Source of the DNA: Forficula auricularia
Taxonomy: Eukaryota > Arthropoda > Insecta > Dermaptera > Forficulidae
Reading direction: 5' to 3'
DNA length: 64,000 bases
Assembly: GCA_024734495.1 (NCBI GenBank)
Contig: JALMQS010000187.1
Location: forward strand, 18,042,455 to 18,106,454
The notes beneath the pieces are model-generated. The model saw nothing but the letters and a program-made list of their open reading frames with translations. It ran no database searches and was not told the DNA's origin. Positions 36,640 through 46,386 of this stretch are shown here, in pieces (position 1 is the stretch's first letter; each line of letters begins with the position of its first letter). Position numbers and translations under genes: made by a program.

Positions 36640-37261
36640 CACTTGTTGTATTTTGAAAACAGCTCTACTGATTTTGATGAAACCAACTCTATTAACAAGT
36701 TTTGAGGATGAGAAAGCGATCTGGCTAGGTCTGCACCTTATCAAAATTCATCCACTAATTTTTTCTTAATTAAAGTAATTATTTATAGATGAAAATGTCA
36801 ATAAAAAAGTTTGTTTAAATTTTTTTCAATTATCTTTTATTTATTAATTGGTTTTTTAATTTTAAATCCCACAAAAAGATCATTACAAATATTATATATT
36901 AGAACTTGCCAATTTAATTGATTAAAAAAACTCGATAAATTGTTATTTAATTAAAAAAATTATTATTCCGAATTTATTTATATACCTATATACTTACACA
37001 TAATCTGTGGGCCACTAGAAGACCAGAAAAGAGGTGGAGTCAAGTGGTGGGGGATTCGGGGTTGGGGCGAGGTGTGGGGTTTCGGTGGCGGGGGATGAGG
37101 CGGTCCAGGGCGTGTACTATATATTTGTATTTTTTTTAATTTGAAAACGGCTCTCAACAAAATCGACCTTTTATCAGAATTTAGAATTAAAACAATATTA
37201 ATATATAGCTTTTAACTGAAGCAAAAGTTACCGAGCATCGCTCGTTGGCTCCAGGTACTAA
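36640..37261 (+). mobile_element. Helitron-like element, copy in duplication 2
   Basis: Counterpart of 31437-32092. 3' hairpin at 37232-37244 and terminal CTAA at 37258-37261, followed by TTAATT. Confidence 0.5.
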
Positions 37262-38282
37262 TTAATTAAATAACTAAATGTTTTCATAACGAAATCTTAT
37301 TTTTAAAAAATTCAAAAAATAAATTTTACGAGAAAATTATTAACAAATAAAAGCTTTAGTTCTATCAGATATTTTCCATGATGTAATATCTCAAATGTAT
37401 ACCTGAACATAAAAGTGATTAAAAACGGTCAAGACGGAATAATCAAATGAATGGCTGTCTCTTTATGAATGAATTTAATTCCTCATATCTCCTTCTTTTT
37501 CTATACTTATATAAAAATATTAAGACATAAATATTTTCTTTTTTAACTGTCTCCCTCACAATTGTTACACTGACACAGAAATAAAATAAACCTGATGAAC
37601 CAGAGATTTTATCTTAGTATTTTCCTCTCCCAATATAAGCAATTCTTAAATAATCTTACTAAATATGATTATAGCACTTGATATGATCATTTCTTTCTTT
37701 AACAAACAATTTAGTATTTGAACATTTCGACCAAACAGTTTAACTGTAAGTTATTTATTTGTGATATGTTGATATGGCTAAAATCATCAAAATTATCACT
37801 ATTTTTATTTTGAGATTTAGTAAATATCTCAGAATTTACAAATTTTATTTTTAACCCTATAGGTTCTGTCAAAGCATTAGGTTAAGTAGATTTTTTTATT
37901 ATGGATTTTGGAGAAAAGCGAATATTTCTTCCATTTTTAAAGAAAATGAATTTGAAATAATTATACTTATGAATCAAAAATAAGGTTCAAATATTAAGGG
38001 ATGGGCAACAAACTTTTATTTATTTTTATTTAATTTTGAAAATTAATATTTATTTCAATTTTTTTAAACAAATTTATAAAATAAAATAATTACAAAACCC
38101 ATACTAACTTATAATAAAATCTCAAGAATTTTTAGCACACTAGTACCTGTCAGCAAAAAAATTAACAAAAAAGGAACCTCAGTCCCCTCTTTAACTTGCT
38201 TAAGTAATAAGTGAATGCTCTTTAGTTATCTTCCCTATCAACCAGAAGATAATAAAAATAATAGAAATCTATTGTAATCAAA
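37262..38282. other. No recognisable gene
   Basis: AT-rich DNA equivalent to 32093-33112. Confidence 0.5.
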
Positions 38283-38292
38283 ATGACTGTTT

Positions 38293-38642
38293 ATATTCAG
38301 TCTTTTGTTAAACCTCCTGATGAAGGGTTCATATCCCGAAATATGTATAGAGATAAATAAAAAATCTTCAAAATATAATTTAAAAAAACATTTATTTTTT
38401 TTTTCAATTTTATTTCCTATTTGTGAAACACCACTATAATCAGTCAAATAATTCCTGTATTCAGGATATATTCAGTCTTTTGTTAAACCTCCTGATGAAG
38501 GGTTCATAGCCCGAAATATGTATAGAGATAAATAAAAAATATCCAAAATATAATTTTAAAAAATGTTTAATTTTTTTTAAATTTTATTTCCTCTTTGTGA
38601 AACACCACTATAATCCGTCAAATAATTCCTGTGTTTAAAATA
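38293..38642 (+). ncRNA. Tandem pair of 175-bp hammerhead-like units
   Basis: ATATTCAGTCTTTTGTTAAA starts at 38293 and again at 38468, a period of exactly 175 bp. Each unit has CTC-CTGATGA-A, GGG-loop-CCC, GAAA, then ATA-TG-TAT-A and GAG (first unit 38314-38352; second CTGATGA at 38492-38498). CTC can pair with GAG as a 3-bp stem I, and ATA with TAT as a minimal stem III, leaving A as the base before a possible cleavage site. One extra A between the core and stem II departs from the canonical hammerhead. Tandem ribozyme-bearing units of this size are known as retrozymes. The rest of each unit contains TTTCCT...TTGTGAAACACCACTATAA. Confidence 0.55.
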
Positions 38643-38690
38643 TTTCACTATAAACAAACACCGCTTAACCTAAACTTTAAAAATGACTGT
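38643..38690 (+). repeat. 3' tail shared with the copy at 45335
   Basis: TTTCACTATAAACAAACACCG followed by CTAAACTTTA is also found after the single unit at 45500-45545. The mobile unit therefore extends past the 175-bp repeat as a unique tail. Confidence 0.55.
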
Positions 38691-38738
38691 CGTTTGTGAA
38701 TAATAGGCAGTTAGAAGAAATAAAATTTACAAAGAAAT

Positions 38739-39228
38739 ATTAATTGAAAGTAATGGAAGGTAGCCCAGGGGTAGCGAAGAAAGAAAAAAATATCACATAT
38801 CCAAATAAGGTGAATTTATTGGATTCCTTTCTCCTTTCCCTTTAAACCGACGTTTCGGAGAATTCTTCCCTCCTTCTTCTGGGTTTCAAGGGGTCAATGA
38901 AGGAAACAAATAAAATGCTTCCTTCTTCTCTCCACAGCAATCTTTAAAACTTTTTTCTTCCTTAGCAGAAGCATAGAAAAACAATTTTTTTTATGCTTCT
39001 GCTAAGTAAGAAATACGTTTTAAACACCGCTGTGGAGAGAAGAAGGAAGCACTTTATTTATTTCCTTCATTGACCCCTTGAAACCCCGAAGAAGGAGGGA
39101 AGAATCCTCCGAGACATCGGTTTGAAAGGAAAGGAGGAAGGAATCCAATAAATTACCTCTTATTTGGATATGTGTTATTTTTTTCTTTCTTCGCTACCCC
39201 TGGGCTGCCTTCCATTACTTTCAATTAA
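38739..39228. mobile_element. Near-perfect 490-bp palindrome with paired hammerhead-like motifs
   Basis: TTAATTGAAAGTAATGGAAG at the left and CTTCCATTACTTTCAATTAA at the right bound arms of about 240 bp that pair almost continuously to a centre near 38985 (TTAGCAGAAGCATA / TATGCTTCTGCTAA). Each arm has the GAAGAAGGAGGGAAGAA-hairpin motif: minus 38852-38881 with GAAAC, plus 39086-39115 with CCGAAGA and GAGAC. Fragments of the family are at 1510 and 51412. Confidence 0.8.
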
Positions 39229-39620
39229 AAGTTCTACCAGTCAGTCTCTATCCAGATAATTTTTTTTTCGAAAATTTATTATTTCCTTCATCGGGTCATC
39301 TAATGTAAACCCTATTTGATATAACTACCAGCCATATTATTTATATGAAAAAATAAAAATGATTAAAATTTGTAAATCTAATCATCATAGGGTATCAGTC
39401 CTAAGAGGGGGTTGAAGCAACTATATACTCCATTTTTAATGGTACAATTCCATGTTACTCTTCACTTCCCTAAAATATCCACATCACACATTTCTCATTA
39501 TTTCGAAAAAATATTTTAATCTAGGTCTTCCTTTCAACTATTTTTTCTTACTTCACCCTCCATAATATTCCTCGGCAATATAAATAATATTTTATTATAA
39601 TTCCAAAATATCCAGGGATA
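39229..39620. other. No recognisable gene
   Basis: AT-rich DNA without a supported feature. Confidence 0.5.
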
Positions 39621-39873
39621 AATTGAGCCGTTTATTTTGAAAGTGGCCTAAGTCCGTTTGTTATTTCGAGATATTTGTATTTATATTTTTATAAATACAT
39701 ATATTTATATATATTTCGATACTTTTATTATCACGAATTCATGAAGATATTGTACTCCATTGACTGAGATATAATAAATATGAAAATAAGACATCTATGT
39801 CTTACTGAAACTGACATTAACTCATTTTTTTCAAAATTGGACTTAGGCCACTTTCAAAATAAACTGCTCAATT
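39621..39873. mobile_element. 253-bp MITE with 34-bp TIRs
   Basis: The terminal repeats begin AATTGAGC and continue GTTTATTTTGAAAGTGGCC to TAAGTCC, 34 bp with one mismatch (39621-39654 and 39840-39873). The element is flanked by ATA on both sides (39618-39620, 39874-39876). A 2-3 bp TA-containing duplication suits Tc1/mariner or PIF/Harbinger elements. The interior is AT-rich and noncoding. Confidence 0.75.
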
Positions 39874-40552
39874 ATAGATGATGAATGTAAGAATAATGCT
39901 ATAAAAGCGTTAAAGTAATTATTTAATGCAAATTATGTTTAATTTTCATACCTTTGGCCTGCTAATCACTATAAGAAAACATAAATATCAATAATTTTAA
40001 TGTTGATAGCCTAGTACCATAGGTATTAGTGGGTTATTATATGTTCCCATATGAATAGATTAATAAATATTTAAGTTTTTTTTTAAATAAATAAACTTAA
40101 ATGATTTGATAGAGTAACATAAAATAAATTAAATAATTGAAGATCGGCAACTATCTAAGAAATAAATATCTATTTTACGTAATTTTGCCAAATTAAAAAA
40201 ATATAATGATCAGATTTTAGAGTTGTTAAAATGTGAGTTTCACCATGAATCACATGTTAAGAGGTGTAATTTTAATGATTTATTACTTAAAAGCAGGAAG
40301 CAAAATTTGATTACTTTTTTTAATTCATTGGATATTATTAAAGTATTATTTTAAAAAGTGGTCCTCATCAAAGTAGAATTCACATTACAAAATTCATTTT
40401 GAAGGAGTTATCGCCCCCAAGAAAGCTTTATATAATAAAAATGAAAATATTTTTACATTTTTTGAGAAAAGTTATTAAAATTTTAGAAGTCATTTTTATG
40501 CCATTTGTTGATTTAATTTAAGCCTTGCAGCTAGTTATATTTATATAATTTT
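39874..40552. other. No recognisable gene
   Basis: AT-rich DNA without a supported feature. Confidence 0.5.
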
Positions 40553-41440
40553 ACTAGCTGACGACTGGGCCTTCGGCCCGGCATCACCTGGCGGGAAGCG
40601 TTTCTTAGTTTTTGCATTTCTAGAAATTGAAAAAAAAAACTAAATAATTCTATAAGAAAGTCACGTGACCGGAATCTCTAAATTCAAGATTTCATAATAA
40701 TGATTGGTTTAGTCGTCTAATTAGAAAAAGAACACACACACACACATTTCCTGAAAATCACTATGTAAGAAAGGACCTTGAAACGTATGGATGTATTAAA
40801 ATCACAACTTCGAAAACTGATTTTGTATAAGGTACTCCGTTTCTATTTGCTATTATGAACAATTTTAAGTTACGACCATATATTTATAGCGATATTGAGT
40901 TTTAAATCTTATATATAAAATCGGTTTCCCAAAACTGGCTTTAACGATTTTTTTTTTAAATTATTGTATTTATCAAGTTTCATGAGTTATTAGTCGTGTA
41001 TAAATTTTAATCCGATTGAAATAAAGGAAGGGGATGTAAATTAGTCATGTCGCAAAATAAATATTTTAATCGTTCATATCTCGCTTCAGTAAGTCGCAGA
41101 GCCTTGAAATTGTAAACTTAAGCTATCTAGAGGCTACAAGAAGTACTACAAGACTTTGGCTAAAATAGAAGTACAGGTAGTTCATGTTTACGTACGTAAG
41201 AATGTACCCCCTGCGTTTCGCAACCATAAATCTCAGGGCTACGAAATTCGAAACTTAAGCTCGATATAAGCTAGAAGCAAGCTACAGTAAGCTTTTGGTT
41301 GAAATCGGAGTTTTTTTTGATTTTTTCAAAAGCCGCACTAACGATTTTTTTTAAATTGGTGTACTTATCAAGTGTCATGAGTTATTAAGCTCTTTAGAGG
41401 CAAAAAGTTACCGAGAATCGCTCGGTATTCCAGGCACTAG
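40553..41440 (+). mobile_element. Helitron/Helentron-like element
   Basis: Starts ACTAGCTGACGACTGGGCC and ends with the hairpin ACCGAG-AATCG-CTCGGT (41410-41426), ten bases before the terminal CTAG at 41437-41440. The next bases are AT. An internal segment with AACGATTTTTTTT...TTATCAAG and TCATGAGTTATTA occurs twice (about 40945 and 41340). No helicase frame is present, so the element is non-autonomous. The 3' hairpin plus CTAG supports the class. Confidence 0.6.
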
Positions 41441-41795
41441 ATAAATAATTCTGCAAAAAGTATTATTCCACGAATTTCTAAAAGACAACAACCTCGGGAT
41501 AACTTTACTTAATCCACCTAACATTTAACTATTATATATATTTTATTTATTTATTAAAATATATCTGTAGATTTGGAAACAAAAATTTCTTAAACCTACC
41601 CGGTGTAAGGACTACTGAAGGAAAGTTTGAAATTTGCAGTCTAACGCCAAAGCGTTTATTCAGAATGGACCAATGCAGTCAGTGACGGACCATTTAATAA
41701 GGTCTTCATTTTTAGTTTAAAAAGTAAAATGAAAGCCTATTAGTGACATAGTGGCGCTAAAATGAATCTCTTTACGACTGTCAAAGTATTGTAGA

Positions 41796-42056
41796 CGAGG
41801 GGTGATCCGCGATTGGAAGTAGGTGTACACCTATTTGGAAGTATTTTGGAAGTACTTGGAAATATTTGAAAGTACCTGGAAATATTTGGAAGTATTTGGA
41901 AATATTTGAAAGCACATGAAAATATTTGGAAGTACTTGGAAATATTTGAACGTGGTTGGAAATATTTGGAAGTACTTGGAAATATTTGAAATTACTAGGA
42001 AATATTTGGAAGTGGAAGTAGGTGTACATCATATTAGGTCGCGGTTCACCCCTCGA
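41796..42056 (+). mobile_element. CGAGGGGTGA-family MITE, copy C
   Basis: 261 bp from CGAGGGGTGATCCGCG to CGCGGTTCACCCCTCG. It is flanked by a perfect 8-bp duplication ATTGTAGA (41788-41795 and 42057-42064). The interior is a minisatellite of TGGAAGTACTTGGAAATATT-like ~20-bp units. The minus-strand frame at 41781-42074 is a by-product of this periodicity. Confidence 0.9.
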
Positions 42057-42667
42057 TTGTAGATCATAGGCCAAATAAGCGTGAAACTTGACATTTACAA
42101 GTTACATATATTCATTTTCTCTGAAAATAAGAAAACATATAAAAAATTATTATTCAAATTTTAATCGAATGATTATTTTGAGGAAGAATTAGCGTTATGT
42201 ATCAAGATCTTTTTGAATTGTTGTAGGTATTAAGCATAATTCATTAAAAAAAATGAGATTGTGAGAGGACCCAAAATCAGCCATTTTTAGGTGATATTTG
42301 TACCTGTCGGTGTTTAGAAATGGTTTAACTTAAAATAATAAAAATACCCCACACATTTTCCCATTTTAATAAGGGATAAAAAAGAATTTGATTACTTTTT
42401 TTTCATCAATCGAATGCTAGAAGGGCCCGCACCAGTAAGATGCAGCCCCTATGGATTTCGAACTATTTTGGAAGTTATTGAACGATAGGTATGCGCTCCG
42501 ACTTATTGCTACCAAAGGAGGATGTCCTATTTGAAGAGGAATATCCTTTACAGGTTTATAATTCAGGTGAATATTCAGGTTGCAGCTCTGAAAATGTGAT
42601 GTTATGTTTTTGGTGACTTAAAAAAAAAAAATTAAAAAAAGTTTAGTAAGAATATCACAAGAGTCTG
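42057..42667. other. No recognisable gene
   Basis: Nothing classifiable apart from the right-hand target duplication of the preceding MITE. Confidence 0.5.
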
Positions 42668-42910
42668 ATCTATTCGATCAGATGGAATAGATTATTTTTA
42701 ATTATTTGTCAGAAGGGTTGTTTTCACCCCCTCAGGAATCGAACCCAAGTGCCAGTAACAGCACTCCGGGCAATTTGGCTACCCTGTGATGTGCGAATCT
42801 CTCTGACATATGTAAATGCGCTAAATATTTTACTCAAAGATTTAAATCTTCATTTGTAAAATATCGAGGTCTAGAGATTTTAAATTAAAACACATAGCCA
42901 TGCTATATAG

Positions 42911-43813
42911 CAGGGGTGGCCACTAACCTTAACTTTGGGAGCCGCAAATTTATAAAACTGTTTCAAAGCGAGCCACATTGTTTGGAGATTAATTAATGGT
43001 TTATTAAAAAAAAGACACCTTTTTTTTTATTTTATAAAATATAAATGAAGTAACATATATTTTTTGCTCTACTTACTTATAATATTACAAATTACAAATT
43101 AATTTACTTTTTGTATTATTTTTTTTAATTTAATTGTTATACAGGGTGGGGCATAAAGATCTACCACATTTTGAAGAGATATAAAAAAAATGAAAAAATT
43201 TAACTAGAAAAAAACTGAATATATTTTTGAAAAGAAAATAAATGATATTTTTTAAAATGTATTTTAAATATTATCAGACAAAAAAAAGGGGGAGGGGGGG
43301 GCAAAAAAAATTTTTTTTTGACCAAACTCAACCAAATTTGTATACATATTCTGTGGATCCCCAGAAGGCTAGAAATGCAAAAACTAACCAAATTTTGTAT
43401 ACATAGTTTGGTCGAAAGAGCTAGAATTTTCATTTTTGACCCTCCCTCCATTTTGGGTGGTTAGTTTTTGCATTTCTAGCCTTTTTGGGGCCCGCAGAAT
43501 ATGTATACAAAATTTGGTTGAGTTTGGTCGAAAGGGCTAGAATTTTCATTTTTGACCCCCCCCCCCCCCTCTTTTGTCTGATAATGTTTAAAATACATTG
43601 AAAAAAAAATTATTTTATGTTCTTTTCAAAAATATATTCAGTTTCTTTCTAGTTAAATTTTTTAATTTTTTTTATACCTCTTCAAAATGTGGAAGGTCTT
43701 TATGCCACACCTTGTACTTTTTAAAATCAGTATTATTCAAGAGGGTCCAAGAGCCGCACGAGATTGACTGAAGAGCCGCATGCGGCTCGCGAGCCACGTT
43801 GTGGTCACCTCTG
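42911..43813. mobile_element. hAT non-autonomous element with perfect 8-bp TSD
   Basis: Begins CAGGGGTGGCCACTAACC and ends TGTGGTCACCTCTG. It is flanked by CTATATAG on both sides (42903-42910, 43814-43821). GAGCCGC-type subterminal repeats lie near both ends. A Tc1/mariner-like foldback is nested at 43142-43714. The same family at 53757 still carries a transposase fragment. Confidence 0.9.
43142..43714. mobile_element. Tc1/mariner-like foldback element
   Basis: Ends CAGGGTGGGGCATAAAGATC and GGTCTTTATGCCACACCTTG, both bordered by TA (43140-43141, 43715-43716). The two halves are reverse complements for about 250 bp each. The interior contains CAACCAAATTTGTATACATA and AGAAATGCAAAAACTAACC, the tandem module of the ACCATAC family. 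It inserted into the hAT element. Confidence 0.75.
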
Positions 43814-44007
43814 CTATATAGTTTACTAAATTTCTTCAAAATTCAAAGGGCAATGGCTTTTCCAAATTGGATGAGTTCAAGTTGCCGACAGGGTAGCCAA
43901 ATGTCTCGGATTGCTGTTACTGGCACTCGGGTCCGATTCCTGCGGGGGTGAAAAGCAACCCTTCTGATATATAATTAAAAATAATCCATTCCATCGGATC
44001 TAATAGA

Positions 44008-44680
44008 TGACACATCTCAACCACTGCTAAAGCTGCAGCGCGCAAGCTTGGTCTCTTATTTAGGTCTAGACGCTGTTATACTCCCAGTCAACTTCTTATA
44101 CTGTATAAGGCTCAAATTCAACCCTGTCTCGAATATGGCTCTCATCTGTGGAGGGGTGCCTCCAAGCAAGCATTCTCTTGCTACACTGGATGCAATTCAG
44201 AAGCAAGCAATTAAACTAATAGGAGACCCGGCTCTAACCAACTCACTCGACTCCCTGGCTCACCGAAGAACTGTTTCTGCCCTTTCCCTGTACTACAGAT
44301 ACTATCACGGTGTCTGTTCAGTCGAACTGAAATCAATTATCTCCCTTAATGCCCTCTTTACGAGAAACACGCGGTTTTCTAACGCTCAGCACCCCTTCGC
44401 TGTCAAATTGGATAAAAGTCGAACAAGAGCTTTCGCCAACTCTTTTATCCCTATGACCTCCAGAGACTGGAACTCGCTCCCTGCCACCATCTTTCCCGCG
44501 ACTTATAACCTTCACCTATTTAAGACCCGTATCCACAGATACCTTCGACCCCCGCCCAACCCATAACATTCTTTCTTCTTCTTTTCACAATGGAGGGGCC
44601 AACCCAGGCCTTTAGGGGTTGCACCTTTTTGGTGTAACTCCTTCTCTCATCATTATCATAAAAAAAACCTTCTGGTGATT
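44008..44680 (+). pseudogene. 5'-truncated LINE, ORF2 C-terminal region and 3' UTR
   Basis: Reading starts in one frame at about 44011 with HISTTAKAAARKLGLLF and CLEYGSHLWRGAS. It shifts near 44175 into a second frame with LDAIQKQAIKLIGDP, SLAHRRTVSALSLYYRYYHG and FIPMTSRDWNSLPATIFP, ending RYLRPPPNP at 44566. These are hallmark C-terminal blocks of ORF2 in Jockey/CR1-type non-LTR retrotransposons, after the reverse-transcriptase domain. The 5' end is cut at the edge of the SINE-like repeat. A ~110-bp 3' UTR follows. One frameshift makes this copy non-functional. Confidence 0.8.
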
Positions 44681-44768
44681 TTGTTAGAAAATTTAAAATC
44701 AATTTCTATTGGGAACTTAAACTCTCTCATATGAAAGAAGTTTATTCGTTTTTGGAACATTCAAGGGT

Positions 44769-44963
44769 TCAATTAGAATTGAATAAATTTATGATTTTGT
44801 TTTTGAAAATTTGACGATTATAGGAAGGTTGAAAGAGAAAATTCCAGTCATTAGAATTTCTAGGCGTAAACGATTGGTTAAATTTATTGGTTCGATGATG
44901 TAAATTAAGCGTTATGGGAGGATAATGACTTACTCGTCTCTTGGAGTTGAAATTATTTTCCAT
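44769..44963 (-). pseudogene. Second LINE ORF2 C-terminal fragment
   Basis: The minus-strand peptide contains FTPRNSNDWNFLFQPSYNRQ followed by IFKNKIINLF. This is the same terminal pattern (F-P-R-x-S-x-D-W-N ... Y-N-x-x-x-F-K-x-x-I) seen at 44460-44550, but the copy is more AT-rich and diverged. Sequence upstream on the minus strand (to about 45050) keeps some coding texture but no continuous frame. It is in inverted orientation relative to the neighbouring LINE, so it is an independent insertion. Confidence 0.55.
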
Positions 44964-45334
44964 AGAAGAAACCAGTTTTAAATATTCCTAATAGAGAACA
45001 GAAGAAACAGTGCAGTTAACGAATCCCCTAAATATAACTTTAACGATTCCAACCCCTATATCCTCACAAGCTAAACATTATATATGGGATATTTATTTAT
45101 TTAAAATTCGGTTTGCCCTTGAATTTTTTTCTCCTAGCTAACATGTATCTTGATTTGAGGATGGTTGAATTAGAGTCAACTCAAAAGTATTGCGTATTTT
45201 AATTTTAACAAAATATACTCTTTAAATTCAAATATTGAAGAAAAGTTACATTGGTAACCAAAATTTTCTACTCAATTCTAATTAATTTTGTGATGCTGAT
45301 TAACAAATATAGCAATTTAAATTTAAATTAATCA

Positions 45335-45550
45335 TATTCAGTGTTCTGTTTAACCTCCTGATGAAGGGTTCATAGCCCGAAATATGTATAGAGATAAATA
45401 AAAAATCTCCAAAATAATTTAAAAGATTTTTTAATTTTTTTAATTTTATTTCCTCTTTGTGAAACACCACTATAACCCGTTAAATAATAATTCCTTTGTT
45501 TAATATGTTTCACTATAAACCAACACCGCTTTCCCTAAACTTTATTAAAT
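45335..45550 (+). ncRNA. Single hammerhead-like unit with tail
   Basis: ATATTCAGTGTTCTGTTTAA, CTC-CTGATGA-A (CTGATGA at 45358-45364), GGG...CCC, GAAATATGTATAGAG, then TTTCCTCTTTGTGAAACACC and the tail TTTCACTATAAACCAACACCG. It matches the second unit at 38468-38690. The pairing positions inferred for stems I, II and III are all retained. Confidence 0.5.
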
Positions 45551-46386
45551 TAATCCGTAGTTTTTATGGTAAATATACAAAAATAATCTAAAATTACAAA
45601 CAAATTTTCCACCTCCATTTTAAATTAAATTAAATTTTAAAGAATACATCAGCTTTATTCTACTCAATGATCTCTCTACACTCTACATATTCTACACTCC
45701 AGAATATTTTTTTTTCAAATCCACAAAAAATTTGATCTTCACAAAATAGCCCCCTGGAATTTTACTAGGATTATCGATACTGGAGCTCATCACATATTCT
45801 AAATTTCAAGATATCTCACGTTTAGTCGCGCGTTTAGTTTAGGCTGCATCTTGACTACACTGTTAAAACTTTCTTATATATTTTACTATAAAAAAAATGG
45901 GAAGTCTGGCCTCAAAATTTTTAGTAATATTACATACCAGTATTATAATATTACAACATATTTTTTAGTAATTCGTATCTAATTAATACAAGAAAAAAGT
46001 AAAGTTACAATTTATTTTTGTATTTTTGCAATGAGTTAATGTGATTTTACCAATATAATATACTATAGTAGATATTTTTTTTACCGTACGAAATCTTGTA
46101 AATTTCCTATGTATTGTAAACATATTATAGTAAATTTACAATTTTTTTTAATAGTGTAGACTAATAAACTCCTATTTCAAGTTTGTATGAAACTCTTAAA
46201 AAGATATTATTTTGAATTGTATTTTATTAAAACATACCCAAAACATCCCTAATAGCTATGCTCTATAGACATTTTTACCGACAGATTCATTTTTTAATTC
46301 TATGTAGTTAAAATTCGATATTTCTTATTTTTGATCATTAAAAAAGCCAAATATCTTAAACGAATTTTCCCCATATATAAGTCTAT
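45551..46386. other. No recognisable gene
   Basis: AT-rich DNA without a supported feature. Confidence 0.5.

Larger units (their letters stand above)
33618..38332. repeat. Large direct duplication, copy 2
   Basis: Second copy of the segment at 27622-33164, starting abruptly at the gap with GTAATAGCTAATTTTATATC. It lacks the 0.8-kb inverted-repeat insertion. It contains a hAT-like element (33873-34717) and a Helitron-like 3' end (37261), and continues without a break into the tandem hammerhead-like units. Confidence 0.9.
42668..44008. repeat. Inverted tRNA-like SINE pair, interrupted by nested elements
   Basis: Outer arms GATCTATT...GATGGAATAGATTATTTTTAAT (left) and ATTAAAAATAATCCATTCC...TCTAATAGATGA (right) match the palindrome at 13449-13682. 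B-boxes are GGTTCGATTCC on minus (42735-42745) and GGTCCGATTCC on plus (43930-43940). The spacer between the arms has been invaded by the hAT element at 42911-43813. Confidence 0.7.

Noticed and set aside
41781..42074. 97-codon minus-strand frame rich in FPS/YFQ repeats
   Set aside because: Periodic peptide produced by the ~20-bp minisatellite inside a MITE.
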